Of a stretch of DNA of 64,000 bases, positions 1-7,458 are shown in pieces. The notes under the pieces were generated by a model. That model was not told where the DNA came from, made no database searches, and was given only the letters and a program-made list of their open reading frames with translations. The first letter of the stretch is position 1, and every line of letters begins with the position of its first letter. The position numbers and the translations under genes were made by a program. The DNA lies in the NCBI RefSeq assembly GCF_046197865.1, contig NZ_CP166990.1, forward strand, positions 1,798,001 through 1,862,000. Reading direction: 5' to 3'. The stretch comes from JAHKLT01 sp046197865 (GTDB taxonomy: Archaea > Methanobacteriota > Methanobacteria > Methanobacteriales > Methanobacteriaceae).

Positions 1-153
1 TTTTCAAAGGGTGGTTGGAGTTTGTGTTTTTGCCGATTTACATATATATTTTTTTAATTTTTCATAGAAAAATTTCTAATACAGGTAGTGAGCTTGTTTA
101 TCAAATCCTACAAATAATATCTTACACTATGGGTCGTTGTTAGAGGATGTTTT
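1..153. other. window edge, no gene supported
   Basis: AT-rich sequence. A short open frame on the plus strand stops at 55-57, but there is too little of it to call the end of a gene. A 6-bp inverted repeat TAGAAA-AA-TTTCTA lies near 65-78. Nothing else is recognisable. Confidence 0.3.
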
Positions 154-897
154 TTAACTTGTGTTTATTCTACTAAAATATTTTTTTTCATATTCCTTAG
201 GTTCATCTTTAATCAAATAAAAGTTCTCATCAATGCTACTGATAACTTCATATATAGAATCTTTTTCTAAGTAATTTTCGTGTTCTGCAATTATTTCATT
301 ATTTTTATTGCTTCTAAGTATATTTCTCTTCATGCATTCATGTATCAAATAAGTAAGACTAACATTTAAACAGGCACAACTTTCATTTAATGATGATGTG
401 CTATTCAGTGTATTTATAATATCTCCATCAGACATACTAATTTGAGAATATTTCTCAATTTCATCTAATGTTAATCTATTGAGTCCAAATTTTCTTTTAT
501 TGTAATTCTTGATAAAAGTAATTTTTTTAGCTATTAAACTGGGATTTTCAAAATTGAAAACTTTTTTAAATAGATTTTGTACTGCTAAAGATGAATAAGG
601 ATAACTATTTGCGATAATATAAAAATCATCTGCATAAGAATAATTGTTTAACATCAAATTCCAATAAAATTCAAATTCATGAGCATATGGAAGATATGAT
701 GGTTGTGTTAAAACTATATTGTTTTGTGTATCATTAGTTTTGCTTGTATATGTCTCAAGAGCAGTTTTGATAATATGGATTGGGAGATTATATTTTATGG
801 CTGTCTTTTCGATTCCATTTTGATAATAATATTCTCTGGCTTTTTCGTTCCTTAATTTCATTGTTTCTCTTTTAGCTATTGTTCTGTGTTTTGTCAT
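154..897 (-). CDS. uncharacterised element protein with HTH-like N-terminus
   Basis: 247-residue protein I do not recognise. Residues about 17-48 (REYYYQNGIEKTAIKYNLP onward) have the spacing of a helix-turn-helix, and a second such segment may lie near residues 165-190. The rest is polar and charged, with no signal peptide or membrane span. The ATG at 897 is preceded by AAAGGAATGAT, an acceptable ribosome binding site. It is the last visible gene of the leftward cluster that also encodes the SF3 helicase and integrase, so I read it as cargo or a regulator of the integrated element. Function unknown. Confidence 0.55.
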   Translation of the reverse strand: MTKHRTIAKRETMKLRNEKAREYYYQNGIEKTAIKYNLPIHIIKTALETYTSKTNDTQNNIVLTQPSYLPYAHEFEFYWNLMLNNYSYADDFYIIANSYPYSSLAVQNLFKKVFNFENPSLIAKKITFIKNYNKRKFGLNRLTLDEIEKYSQISMSDGDIINTLNSTSSLNESCACLNVSLTYLIHECMKRNILRSNKNNEIIAEHENYLEKDSIYEVISSIDENFYLIKDEPKEYEKKYFSRINTS

Positions 898-929
898 TTT
901 ATATCATTCCTTTAGCTATTAGAGTGTCG

Positions 930-948
930 TTGGGGAATGGCTCCCCAA
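930..948. other. GC-rich hairpin between two element genes
   Basis: TTGGGGA-atggc-TCCCCAA: a 7-bp perfect stem with a 5-nt loop, strikingly GC-rich for this region. It lies between the stop of the leftward gene ending at 964 and the start of the gene at 897. There is no T-run on either side, so it is not a classical terminator. It could be an mRNA processing or attenuation structure, or a protein site. Confidence 0.4.
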
Positions 949-963
949 AACACATCCATGAAA

Positions 964-1350
964 TCAACAATATTCATTTTTATTGATTCTGGCTATTTTA
1001 TCATAATCTTCATAATCAACTATAACTAGAGTTTTAGCATTATTGCTAATTTCGCCTTTCTCAAAACTTATATCATATTTTGCTAATGATTCCGTATCAA
1101 GTAAATAATAATTACTTAATCCAAAACAATGTGGAACTCTAAATCCCTCATCATATCCATGCTTATGTACTTCACCACAATATGGGCAAATTATTTTCCC
1201 CAAATGACTATTATTATTTGTCATTCGTTTCATTACTGGAGCATTAAATAATTGATTTGTCTTATTATTCTTAATAATTGCAAATTTTTTTCCTTCTTCT
1301 AATTCTTTTTTTATTTCTTGTAATTTTTTTTCTGTTTGCATATTCATCAC
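964..1350 (-). CDS. small protein with Cys/His zinc-binding motif
   Basis: 128 residues, not assignable to a family. The N-terminal 25 residues are a charged helix. A CPYCGEVHKHGYDEGFRVPHC segment (about residues 55-75) arranges CxxC, two His and a further His/Cys in a way typical of a small zinc site. The C-terminal half (DTESLAKYDISFEKGEI... TLVIVDYEDYDKI) looks like a compact alpha/beta fold. The start is uncertain between M1, M2 and M4. The next upstream feature is an array of GTTAC repeats, which could include its operator. Probably a nucleic-acid-binding protein of the mobile element. Confidence 0.5.
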   Translation of the reverse strand: MMNMQTEKKLQEIKKELEEGKKFAIIKNNKTNQLFNAPVMKRMTNNNSHLGKIICPYCGEVHKHGYDEGFRVPHCFGLSNYYLLDTESLAKYDISFEKGEISNNAKTLVIVDYEDYDKIARINKNEYC

Positions 1351-1370
1351 TTTTTAGTATTTTTTTAAAT

Positions 1371-1487
1371 GTTACATTGTAACCTTGTAACTTCATTTTC
1401 CAGTTTTATTATTGTTTACTTATTTTTTCCTTTTCAAATCTAAAATGGAAATTATTGGTTATAAAGTTACAAAGTTACAAAAGTTAA
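1371..1487. repeat. iteron-like GTTAC/GTAAC 8-bp repeats
   Basis: Two clusters of short repeats with an 8-bp period. The first is GTTACATT GTAACCTT GTAAC at 1371-1391. The second is GTTATAAA GTTACAAA GTTACAAA (1458-1481), followed by AGTTAA. They fill the gap between the helicase stop codon (1484) and the start of the next leftward gene (1350). An isolated GTAACCTT recurs at 3533-3540 inside the same element. Such arrays beside a replicative helicase gene suggest a replication origin or an operator. The repeats are seen; the role is inferred. Confidence 0.5.
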
Positions 1488-3001
1488 TTATCTTCATCTC
1501 TCAATTTAATCCATTCTGGACTTATAATACAGTCTTCATAAACTTTTGCAGTTTTACTTTCTCCATTTTCATCTATTATTCTTTTAGTATTTTGAGTAAA
1601 TCCTGCTCTATCCATTGCACCTTTAATTGTATTTGCTGTAGGATTTTTATGTTCATTAAATATTTTTCCATTTTTTAATGCCCATTTATGCCATCTTTTC
1701 ATTTCTTTATTGGCATCAGCAACAGTTATAAAAGTTTCAGATAGGTCTTCATCTTTATCAGAATATTTGTCCCTGTAAGTGTCTTCATCCATGAAAACTA
1801 ATTCTACACCAATTTTTGTTGGGTCGGACTTCCAAATCCATTCTTTGAGCATTTCTTTTTCTTCTTCTTGATTTAATAAAGGTTTTTTTCTATCATCTAT
1901 AGCTATTTTCAAACAAAAATGAATAAAACCTTCAATTTCATCATCTCTTTTTCCTAAAACTATATCTTTTATAATTGTAGAATCCATATCAAATGTATCA
2001 ATAGGATTTTCACATAAAATTAAAAGTAACCTTCTACCCATTCCATCTCCAACAATTGGAGGTAAGGCATTACATCCTCCCCATCCTTTGGGAGTGTTGA
2101 ATTTGTTTAATTGCAATGCTTCATTTTCATGCTTTTTTCTAACTTCTAATCCTGTTCCAGTTACAAAACTATTCAATCTACCCACATTTTTCCATATACC
2201 TGTTTGAACATCATCTTCAATATTAATGCTCCTACCTATTAAAGGATATAAAGCAAATTCTTTTTCTACACTATTTAATATTGAATTATAACTAACATTA
2301 GAATAATCTTTAAATATTCTTTTTAAAATTTCCAATAATGTACTTTTACGACTACCTGGAGGGCCTACAAGCAAAGTTATTTTTTCTAATTCATTTGTTG
2401 ATAATAAAGAATTTCCTACACTCCTATAAAATCTATAAGAGTTTTTTTCCCATCTAGATTTTAATATCTCTTCAATTTCATTGTGTAAGTCATCCCAATT
2501 TGCATTAGAATTATAATTAAAATCTAATGAAAGTTTAGGTAATTCATCTTCAGGGAATTCATTTTTTTTAAATGTTCCTTTTTCTGTATCAAAAGTTCCA
2601 TTTTTAAAAACAAGTAAATCTGAATTTCTTGATATTTTGTGTGTGATAAAGCCTAGAACTTGGTGACATTGATTTATACTAATTCTGTTCTTTCCAAATG
2701 TTTCATTAAAATAAGTTGCCAAATTGAATTTATTAAATTCTTGAAATCCTTTATTAGTCTTTTTATATGCTATTAATGTATCATGTTCTAAGAAAAATTC
2801 ACCTGTAGAATTAATAAAATTTGATAATAGCTGTGTACTTATTCCCTGATTATTATCTAATTTCCCCAATATTTCTTTTTTTAAAATAATTGCTTCACTA
2901 TTATCAATTGATTTCTTTTTATTTTCTGAAATCATTTGTTTAATACTATCAGGATTAATTTTATTAGATGAATTTTTAAAAAGTGAATCACTAGCTATCA
3001 T
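1484..3001 (-). CDS. D5/P4-family SF3 helicase (plasmid/virus primase-helicase)
   Basis: 505 residues. Residues about 125-205 match the D5_N pattern (FKNGTFDTEKGTF, typical of 'NGvlDl.tg' in phage and plasmid D5 proteins). An SF3 helicase core follows: Walker A GPPGSRKST at 213-221, Walker B-like INIEDD near 259-264, sensor region GGCNALPPI at 308-316 and an arginine finger at R323/R324. The C-terminal 80 residues resemble the winged-helix tail of P4/D5 proteins. No AEP primase domain precedes it, so it would be a stand-alone helicase. Family members unwind DNA at replication origins of viruses and plasmids. Its ATG overlaps the TGA of the upstream 40-residue ORF, giving translational coupling. 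This gene marks the region as an integrated replicon. Confidence 0.85.
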   Translation of the reverse strand: MIASDSLFKNSSNKINPDSIKQMISENKKKSIDNSEAIILKKEILGKLDNNQGISTQLLSNFINSTGEFFLEHDTLIAYKKTNKGFQEFNKFNLATYFNETFGKNRISINQCHQVLGFITHKISRNSDLLVFKNGTFDTEKGTFKKNEFPEDELPKLSLDFNYNSNANWDDLHNEIEEILKSRWEKNSYRFYRSVGNSLLSTNELEKITLLVGPPGSRKSTLLEILKRIFKDYSNVSYNSILNSVEKEFALYPLIGRSINIEDDVQTGIWKNVGRLNSFVTGTGLEVRKKHENEALQLNKFNTPKGWGGCNALPPIVGDGMGRRLLLILCENPIDTFDMDSTIIKDIVLGKRDDEIEGFIHFCLKIAIDDRKKPLLNQEEEKEMLKEWIWKSDPTKIGVELVFMDEDTYRDKYSDKDEDLSETFITVADANKEMKRWHKWALKNGKIFNEHKNPTANTIKGAMDRAGFTQNTKRIIDENGESKTAKVYEDCIISPEWIKLRDEDN

Positions 3002-3120
3002 AATGAATCACCTATAAAAATTATAAAAAGAGCATATATATTAGAATTAACAAATATATTAATAGAATTGTATATCTTATTTTTGAGAATAAAAATATAT
3101 TCTCTATTATTCTTTTTCAT
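2998..3120 (-). CDS. 40-residue hydrophobic ORF coupled to the helicase gene
   Basis: ATG at 3120 preceded by AGAGGAGTTGAACCA, one of the strongest Shine-Dalgarno sequences in the left 5 kb. The frame runs 40 codons (MKKNNREYIFILKNKIYNSI...) to a TGA that overlaps the helicase ATG as ATGA. The RBS begins right after the TAG (3134-3136) of the gene upstream. The C-terminal half (NIYALFIIFIG) is hydrophobic and could be a membrane anchor. It may be a real micro-protein or a leader peptide that couples helicase translation. No homology is known to me. Confidence 0.5.
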   Translation of the reverse strand: MKKNNREYIFILKNKIYNSINIFVNSNIYALFIIFIGDSL

Positions 3121-3133
3121 TGGTTCAACTCCT

Positions 3134-3400
3134 CTAAATTGAACCCTTAATGAATTCTATAAAACTAGTAACATCATCTTCATTTTCAATACCCATTAAA
3201 AAAGATTTGAGAATATTGTTAACTAACTTATTCAATGTTAAAGGATTATTTGTTTGTTCTCGGATTAGAGATTGTAAAACCTTTAAGTCTTGATAAACTA
3301 ATTCATTAATCTTTAAATGAACATTAGTATTCGGATGCTTAAATATTTCATCTGTCAAATTACATAAATAGTTTTGATAATTTTTTTTTATTGTTATCAT
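3134..3400 (-). CDS. small, possibly ribbon-helix-helix protein of the element
   Basis: An upstream in-frame GTG at 3421 has no ribosome binding site. The ATG at 3400 (MITIKKNYQNYL...) has GTGAG about 9 nt ahead, so I use it, giving 88 residues. Residues about 33-70 (LKINELVYQDLKVLQSLIREQ, then LTLNKLVNNILKSFL) follow the strand-helix-helix spacing of RHH proteins. This is suggestive only. It heads the operon leading to the 40-residue ORF and the helicase, and has a near-perfect palindrome at its promoter, so it may be an autoregulator or copy-control protein. Confidence 0.5.
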   Translation of the reverse strand: MITIKKNYQNYLCNLTDEIFKHPNTNVHLKINELVYQDLKVLQSLIREQTNNPLTLNKLVNNILKSFLMGIENEDDVTSFIEFIKGSI

Positions 3401-3437
3401 GAAGAATATTCTCACAGACACCGAAAATTCTTCTGAG

Positions 3438-3475
3438 ATTCATGACCAATCATGAATTATTTAAATATATGTAAA
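3438..3475 (-). promoter_or_regulatory. promoter and TCATGA-N4-TCATGA operator of the element operon
   Basis: On the minus strand a TATA-like ACATATATTTAAAT (about 3462-3475) is followed directly by the palindrome ATTCATGA-N4-TCATGAAT (3438-3457, 8-bp arms). The core TCATGA-N4-TCATGA (3440-3455) is the same motif found at the fdhC promoter (23935-23950), in the same position just downstream of the TATA box. It should control the operon starting at 3400. Confidence 0.55.
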
Positions 3476-3634
3476 TAATCTTATATAAACTTACCTGTTT
3501 TTTCAACATTTCATATAATAAATTTAACTATAGTAACCTTATGAGTTCTCACTAAAAAGCCATCTACTTCATTATAGTTTTATTAATACTATTTGAAAAA
3601 CTTAAGATAAAAAATTCGAAAACACGAACTATAT

Positions 3635-4840
3635 TTAAGAAATCTCTTGTTCCTTACTATCCAATAAAATATTAATCGATTCTTTAATTTTCATGATTTC
3701 GTCATATTCAAAATTTTTAGTATCTTTATTAATTGGAGCCCTATTTTCATTAATTGACAAATAGGGTATTAATGCTTCATAATTTTTTCTTAAATAATTA
3801 TCAAAACTATCTTCACTATCAACAGCATCATAAACTTCAGAATTAGACATATTTGGAGGAGTATGTCCTGTAAATATACTAACAACATCTAACTCACTAT
3901 ATTTATCAGCTTTAACAACTACATTAGTTATGTTCTGCCTGCACGTAGTTGAAAATAGCTTTCTAAGATTATGTCCTCGAAATTTTCCAAAAAGGTCATT
4001 CTTATCTTTTCCTATATTTAAATCAGTATTTAAATTCTGTAATATCCTTCTTAACCAATCAACTGTTATAAATTCAGAAATTCTTCCAGAACCTCTAAAT
4101 AGAGGAGCTTCTAATTCAACTGAATACCCTTCTTCCATTCTAGCTTTTATATGTTTAAATATAAAATAGCTACACTCTCCCGTGTTAAAAGTGATACACA
4201 GATTCCCATCCTTCTTTGTCTTTTCTGGTATGAAATCATAACACGGAATTATTTCCTTAGGATTTTTAGATAATAACTCATCTAAATCCATATTATGGCC
4301 ATAAACAGATGTTGCTTCAAGAAAATCTTGAATAGTTAATTTTACAACATCTCCTCCACGCATACCCGAAGTTGTTAGTAAACAAACTAAGGCCTTATCT
4401 CTATTAGTTTTACAATAATCTAAACTTCTTTTAACATCATTCCATGAAGGTATATCATTAATTCTGGTTCTTTTAATTAAAGTATTATATTGTACCATTC
4501 TTGGCACATTAATATCATATTCCTTAAAAAGAGCGCGAAACATTAGCATTTTATGTTTTTTAGTAGTCTCAGCAATACTCCTACTTTCTAAAAAATTACT
4601 ATATAACAGTTGGTATGAATTAATTTTTCTTTCAGATAAATCTAATATCTGAGGAATACCTTCATCATTTAAAAATGGTTGTTCTTCTTTTTTGGCCTCA
4701 TCTATTAACTGTGAAGGTGTTTTACCAATTAATTTATATATTTCTCTAAAAACAACATTATATTTTCTAGTGCTTGATATGCCTAATTTTCTTCTTTGAA
4801 TCAATTGCATTAATTTTACATCAGTTTCTGAATATTTCAT
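3635..4840 (-). CDS. tyrosine recombinase (site-specific integrase)
   Basis: 401 residues. An N-terminal SAM-like DNA-binding domain (about 1-125) is followed by a catalytic domain with the expected residues in order: R161 in TTSGMRGGDVVKL, H290-x-x-R293 in GHNLRK, H326 in FTGHT and nucleophile Y337 in NSEVYDAV. The enzyme would insert and excise the element by strand exchange at att sites. It reads leftward, away from the tRNA-Met gene 214 bp to the right, and is the element gene nearest that boundary. The start is the ATG at 4840, preceded by GGATTGTGAAAG. All catalytic residues are present, so it should be active. Confidence 0.9.
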   Translation of the reverse strand: MKYSETDVKLMQLIQRRKLGISSTRKYNVVFREIYKLIGKTPSQLIDEAKKEEQPFLNDEGIPQILDLSERKINSYQLLYSNFLESRSIAETTKKHKMLMFRALFKEYDINVPRMVQYNTLIKRTRINDIPSWNDVKRSLDYCKTNRDKALVCLLTTSGMRGGDVVKLTIQDFLEATSVYGHNMDLDELLSKNPKEIIPCYDFIPEKTKKDGNLCITFNTGECSYFIFKHIKARMEEGYSVELEAPLFRGSGRISEFITVDWLRRILQNLNTDLNIGKDKNDLFGKFRGHNLRKLFSTTCRQNITNVVVKADKYSELDVVSIFTGHTPPNMSNSEVYDAVDSEDSFDNYLRKNYEALIPYLSINENRAPINKDTKNFEYDEIMKIKESINILLDSKEQEIS

Positions 4841-5054
4841 TATCTTTCACAATCCTTTAATCTTTTTTCATGATTGTAAAAGAATGAAGTTTTAATTTGT
4901 ATTACATCTCCTAATGAAATTTTTCATATGATAAAACCAGGATTCAAATACGGGATAATTTTTATTATAATCGAAACCTTTAAATGTTATATTTTACTGA
5001 TAGTTATTTGTTGTATTGATATTAAATTAGTCAATATTACAATTGAAGTCTGAT
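4841..5054. other. gap between integrase and tRNA; probable element boundary
   Basis: 214 bp without a gene. It contains a single TCATGA (4868-4873) ahead of the integrase, and an AAACCTTTAAATG stretch near 4975-4986 that could be the tRNA TATA box. A junction of the integrated element should lie somewhere here or in the tRNA, but I found no direct repeat that would identify an att core within the window. Confidence 0.35.
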
Positions 5055-5163
5055 GCCGGGGTGGCTCAGCTGGTTAGAGCGCACGGCTCATAGGGTTTTA
5101 AGCAGTGCTCTGACTAATTCCTGGGATACCGTGAGGCCGCGGGTTCGAATCCCGCTCCCGGCA
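5055..5163 (+). tRNA. elongator tRNA-Met (CAU) with a 35-nt intron
   Basis: Acceptor GCCGGGG (5055-5061) pairs with TCCCGGC (5156-5162), with one G-U pair. A73 is at 5163 and CCA is not encoded. Anticodon CAT is at 5089-5091. The intron is 5093-5127, between positions 37 and 38. It is confirmed by a canonical bulge-helix-bulge: the 4-bp central helix CUCA (5087-5090) with UGGG (5122-5125) is flanked by 3-nt bulges UA^G and AU^A, each cut after the second nucleotide. The anticodon stem CACGG/CCGTG and loop CTCATAA form after splicing. The sequence is of elongator rather than initiator type. An 11-nt segment of the intron is complementary to the 3' trailer (see findings). Confidence 0.95.
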
Positions 5164-5316
5164 TCTTCAATCCCAGGAATATATTAATTTTTAACTTTTT
5201 TTATTAATTAAAGAACTATTTTTTAAAATTATAAATTTTACTTTTATTTTATCCATTTAAAAATCATTGATTAAAAACATTTATAACATTAAAAATAAAT
5301 TATAAATAGATTTGTT

Positions 5317-6489
5317 ATGTTATATAGGGAACTTGGAAAAACAAAAGAGAAAGTTTCAGTCTTAGGCCTTGGCACAATGAGACTACCAACCATTAATTCT
5401 AATGGAAATATAGATAAGAAAAAGGCAAGTGAAATTCTTAGCTATGGAATAGATAATGGAATAAATTTAATTGATACTGCTTATACTTATCATGCTGATG
5501 AATTTAGTGATGAAATTGGAAATTGTGAGCCTTTTTTAGGAGAATTTTTATCTACAGGTTATAGAGAAAAAATTTTATTATCTACAAAATCTCCTTCATG
5601 GTTAATTAAAAATAAAGAAGATTTTGATTTTTATTTAAATGATCAATTAAAAAGATTACAAACTGACAACTTAGATATTTATTTATTACATACATTAACA
5701 AAAGAGCATTGGGAAAATCTTAAATCTTGTGGTGTTTTTGAATTTATGGATAGAATTCTTGAAGAGGGTATAGTAAAACACATTGGTTTTTCATCTCACA
5801 CTGAATTTGACATATTAATTGATATTTTAGATAGTTATGATAAATGGGAAGTAGCTATGACTCAAATGAACTTCATTGATGAGAATTATCAGTCTGGACT
5901 TGATGGTTTAAAATATTTAAATGATATTAATGTAGGAAATATAATAATGGAACCTTTAAGAGGAGGTAGGCTTGTTCAAAATATTCCAGATAAAATAATG
6001 AATATATGGAATACTGCTGATGTTAAAAGAACACCTGTTGAATGGGCTTTAGATTATTTATGGGATATGGAAGCTGTAGATTGTGTATTAAGTGGAATGA
6101 CTTCACTTGAACAATTAAAAGCTAATATTGAAATAGCTAATAATTCTAAGATAAATTCTATATCTTCTCATGATAAAGAAGTTATAAAAGAAGTTGCAAG
6201 AGAATATAACTCAGGAAAAGGAAATGATTGTACACAATGTATGTATTGTATGCCATGTCCTGAAGGAGTAAATATTCCCCAATGTTTTAAAGAATATAAT
6301 ATAGCTACAATGTTTAATAATCCTTCAGCTAGTGCAATGCAATATTTTTCCCTTATAAATGAAGATGAAAGAGCAGAAAACTGTACAAAATGTAATAAAT
6401 GTTTACAACATTGCCCTCAAATTATTAATATTCCTGAAGAATTAGAAAAGGTTCAAAAATTATTTGGAAATGAATTTAATCATTATTAA
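5317..6489 (+). CDS. aldo/keto reductase with C-terminal [4Fe-4S] ferredoxin domain
   Basis: 390 residues. The first about 290 form an aldo-keto reductase TIM barrel (RELGKTKEKVSVLGLGTMRLP start, NLIDTAYTYH with the catalytic Asp/Tyr, LSTKSPS lysine strand, LLHTL histidine strand). The C-terminus carries two cysteine clusters, CTQCMYCMPCP and CTKCNKCLQHCP, as in the ferredoxin-fused AKRs common in anaerobes. The substrate is unknown; the clusters suggest electrons may come from or go to ferredoxin. The ATG lies only about 35 nt after an upstream TATA-like stretch (5279-5287), so the leader is very short and no good Shine-Dalgarno is visible. Nine bases separate it from the E1-like gene, implying an operon. 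Confidence 0.85.
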   Translation: MLYRELGKTKEKVSVLGLGTMRLPTINSNGNIDKKKASEILSYGIDNGINLIDTAYTYHADEFSDEIGNCEPFLGEFLSTGYREKILLSTKSPSWLIKNKEDFDFYLNDQLKRLQTDNLDIYLLHTLTKEHWENLKSCGVFEFMDRILEEGIVKHIGFSSHTEFDILIDILDSYDKWEVAMTQMNFIDENYQSGLDGLKYLNDINVGNIIMEPLRGGRLVQNIPDKIMNIWNTADVKRTPVEWALDYLWDMEAVDCVLSGMTSLEQLKANIEIANNSKINSISSHDKEVIKEVAREYNSGKGNDCTQCMYCMPCPEGVNIPQCFKEYNIATMFNNPSASAMQYFSLINEDERAENCTKCNKCLQHCPQIINIPEELEKVQKLFGNEFNHY

Positions 6490-6498
6490 GGTGGAAAT

Positions 6499-7254
6499 AT
6501 GCCAAATCGATACAATGAAATGGGATACTGGGAAATTGTTACACGTCAAATGAGCATTATATCAAAAAATAAGCAACAAATTTTTAAAGATTCTAAAATC
6601 GCTGTAATAGGTTGTGGAGGAATTGGTGGTGCTGCAATTGAAATGCTTGCAAGAATGGGAGTTGGAGAACTTAATATTGTTGATTCTGATTATTTTGATA
6701 TGTCAAATTTAAATAGGCAAACTATGAGTAGCTTAAAAGATTTAAATTATTTTAAAAGTGAGTCTACTAAAAAAAATATTCATAATATTAATCCATATGT
6801 AAAAGTTAATGCTTTTAATGAATTTGTAGATGAAAATAATATTGAAAAAATTGTTTCATCTTGTGATGTAATAATAGATGGGTTAGATAATTTATTAACT
6901 AGAGTCATTGTATCAAGATATGCTAAAGAAAATAATATTCCATTAATTCATGGAGCTATTCATGGCACAATGGGGCAAATGACTGTTTTTTCTGAAGATA
7001 CTGCAAGTTATGAAGAATTGTTTTCTTTACCTTCTTTTAATAAGCAATTAGATGAAGATTTAAAAGAAGAAATTAATAATATTTCAAGTGAATTACCTCC
7101 AGCTATTGGTCCTGTTCCAAATGTTATCGGGTGTATTCAAGCTATGGAAGCTTTTAAATTAATTACAGGGATTGGAAAAATTACATATGCACCAGAAATT
7201 TTTAAATTTGATTTATTATTTTTAGATTCTTTTAATGTTGAAAAAATATTATAA
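6499..7254 (+). CDS. ThiF/MoeB/HesA-family E1-like adenylyltransferase
   Basis: 251 residues. Nucleotide-binding GCGGIGG at 38-44 and the acidic-plus-asparagine strand DSDYFDMSNLNRQ at 60-72 are typical of E1-like enzymes, which adenylate the C-terminal glycine of ubiquitin-like sulfur carriers such as ThiS or MoaD. The CxxC zinc pairs of MoeB/ThiF are absent. The only Cys near the usual crossover region is in NVIGCIQAMEAFK. The RBS AAGGTGGAAAT precedes the ATG. It is paired with the ferredoxin-AKR gene. No ThiS/MoaD-like partner is encoded next to it, so the target is unknown. Confidence 0.8.
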   Translation: MPNRYNEMGYWEIVTRQMSIISKNKQQIFKDSKIAVIGCGGIGGAAIEMLARMGVGELNIVDSDYFDMSNLNRQTMSSLKDLNYFKSESTKKNIHNINPYVKVNAFNEFVDENNIEKIVSSCDVIIDGLDNLLTRVIVSRYAKENNIPLIHGAIHGTMGQMTVFSEDTASYEELFSLPSFNKQLDEDLKEEINNISSELPPAIGPVPNVIGCIQAMEAFKLITGIGKITYAPEIFKFDLLFLDSFNVEKIL

Positions 7255-7361
7255 GTAAAGTATTTAAGTTTTCAATTAAATAATAATAAAATGAACATTA
7301 ATTAATTGAATTTTAAGTATAATTGTTTAATTTTTTAAAAAATATTTGTATTTAGAAAAAC

Positions 7362-7369
7362 TATATATA
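7362..7369 (+). promoter_or_regulatory. glnA TATA box
   Basis: TATATATA, preceded by the purine-rich BRE-like GAAAAAC. The predicted transcription start is about 25 nt downstream, near 7390, just ahead of the NrpR-type operator. Confidence 0.7.
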
Positions 7370-7396
7370 CTAGTAAGTGGAAAACATATTAGTTAA

Positions 7397-7412
7397 CGGA
7401 AATACATTTCCG
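7397..7412. promoter_or_regulatory. NrpR operator upstream of glnA
   Basis: CGGAAATACATTTCCG: perfect 7-bp arms containing GGAA-N6-TTCC, the operator described for NrpR at nif and glnA promoters of Methanococcus maripaludis. It lies just downstream of the expected transcription start, where bound repressor would block transcription. The second gene of the operon (8829-10502) encodes NrpR itself, which supports the assignment. Confidence 0.85.
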
Positions 7413-7458
7413 ACTAAATTATTATCATGTATTATTTTCTAGTTAAGGAGACAATTTA

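Noticed and set aside
1412..1678. Plus-strand open frame over the helicase 3' end
   Set aside because: Antisense shadow: no RBS, biased Phe/Ser/Ile composition from reading A/T-rich DNA backwards, overlaps a strong SF3 helicase gene.
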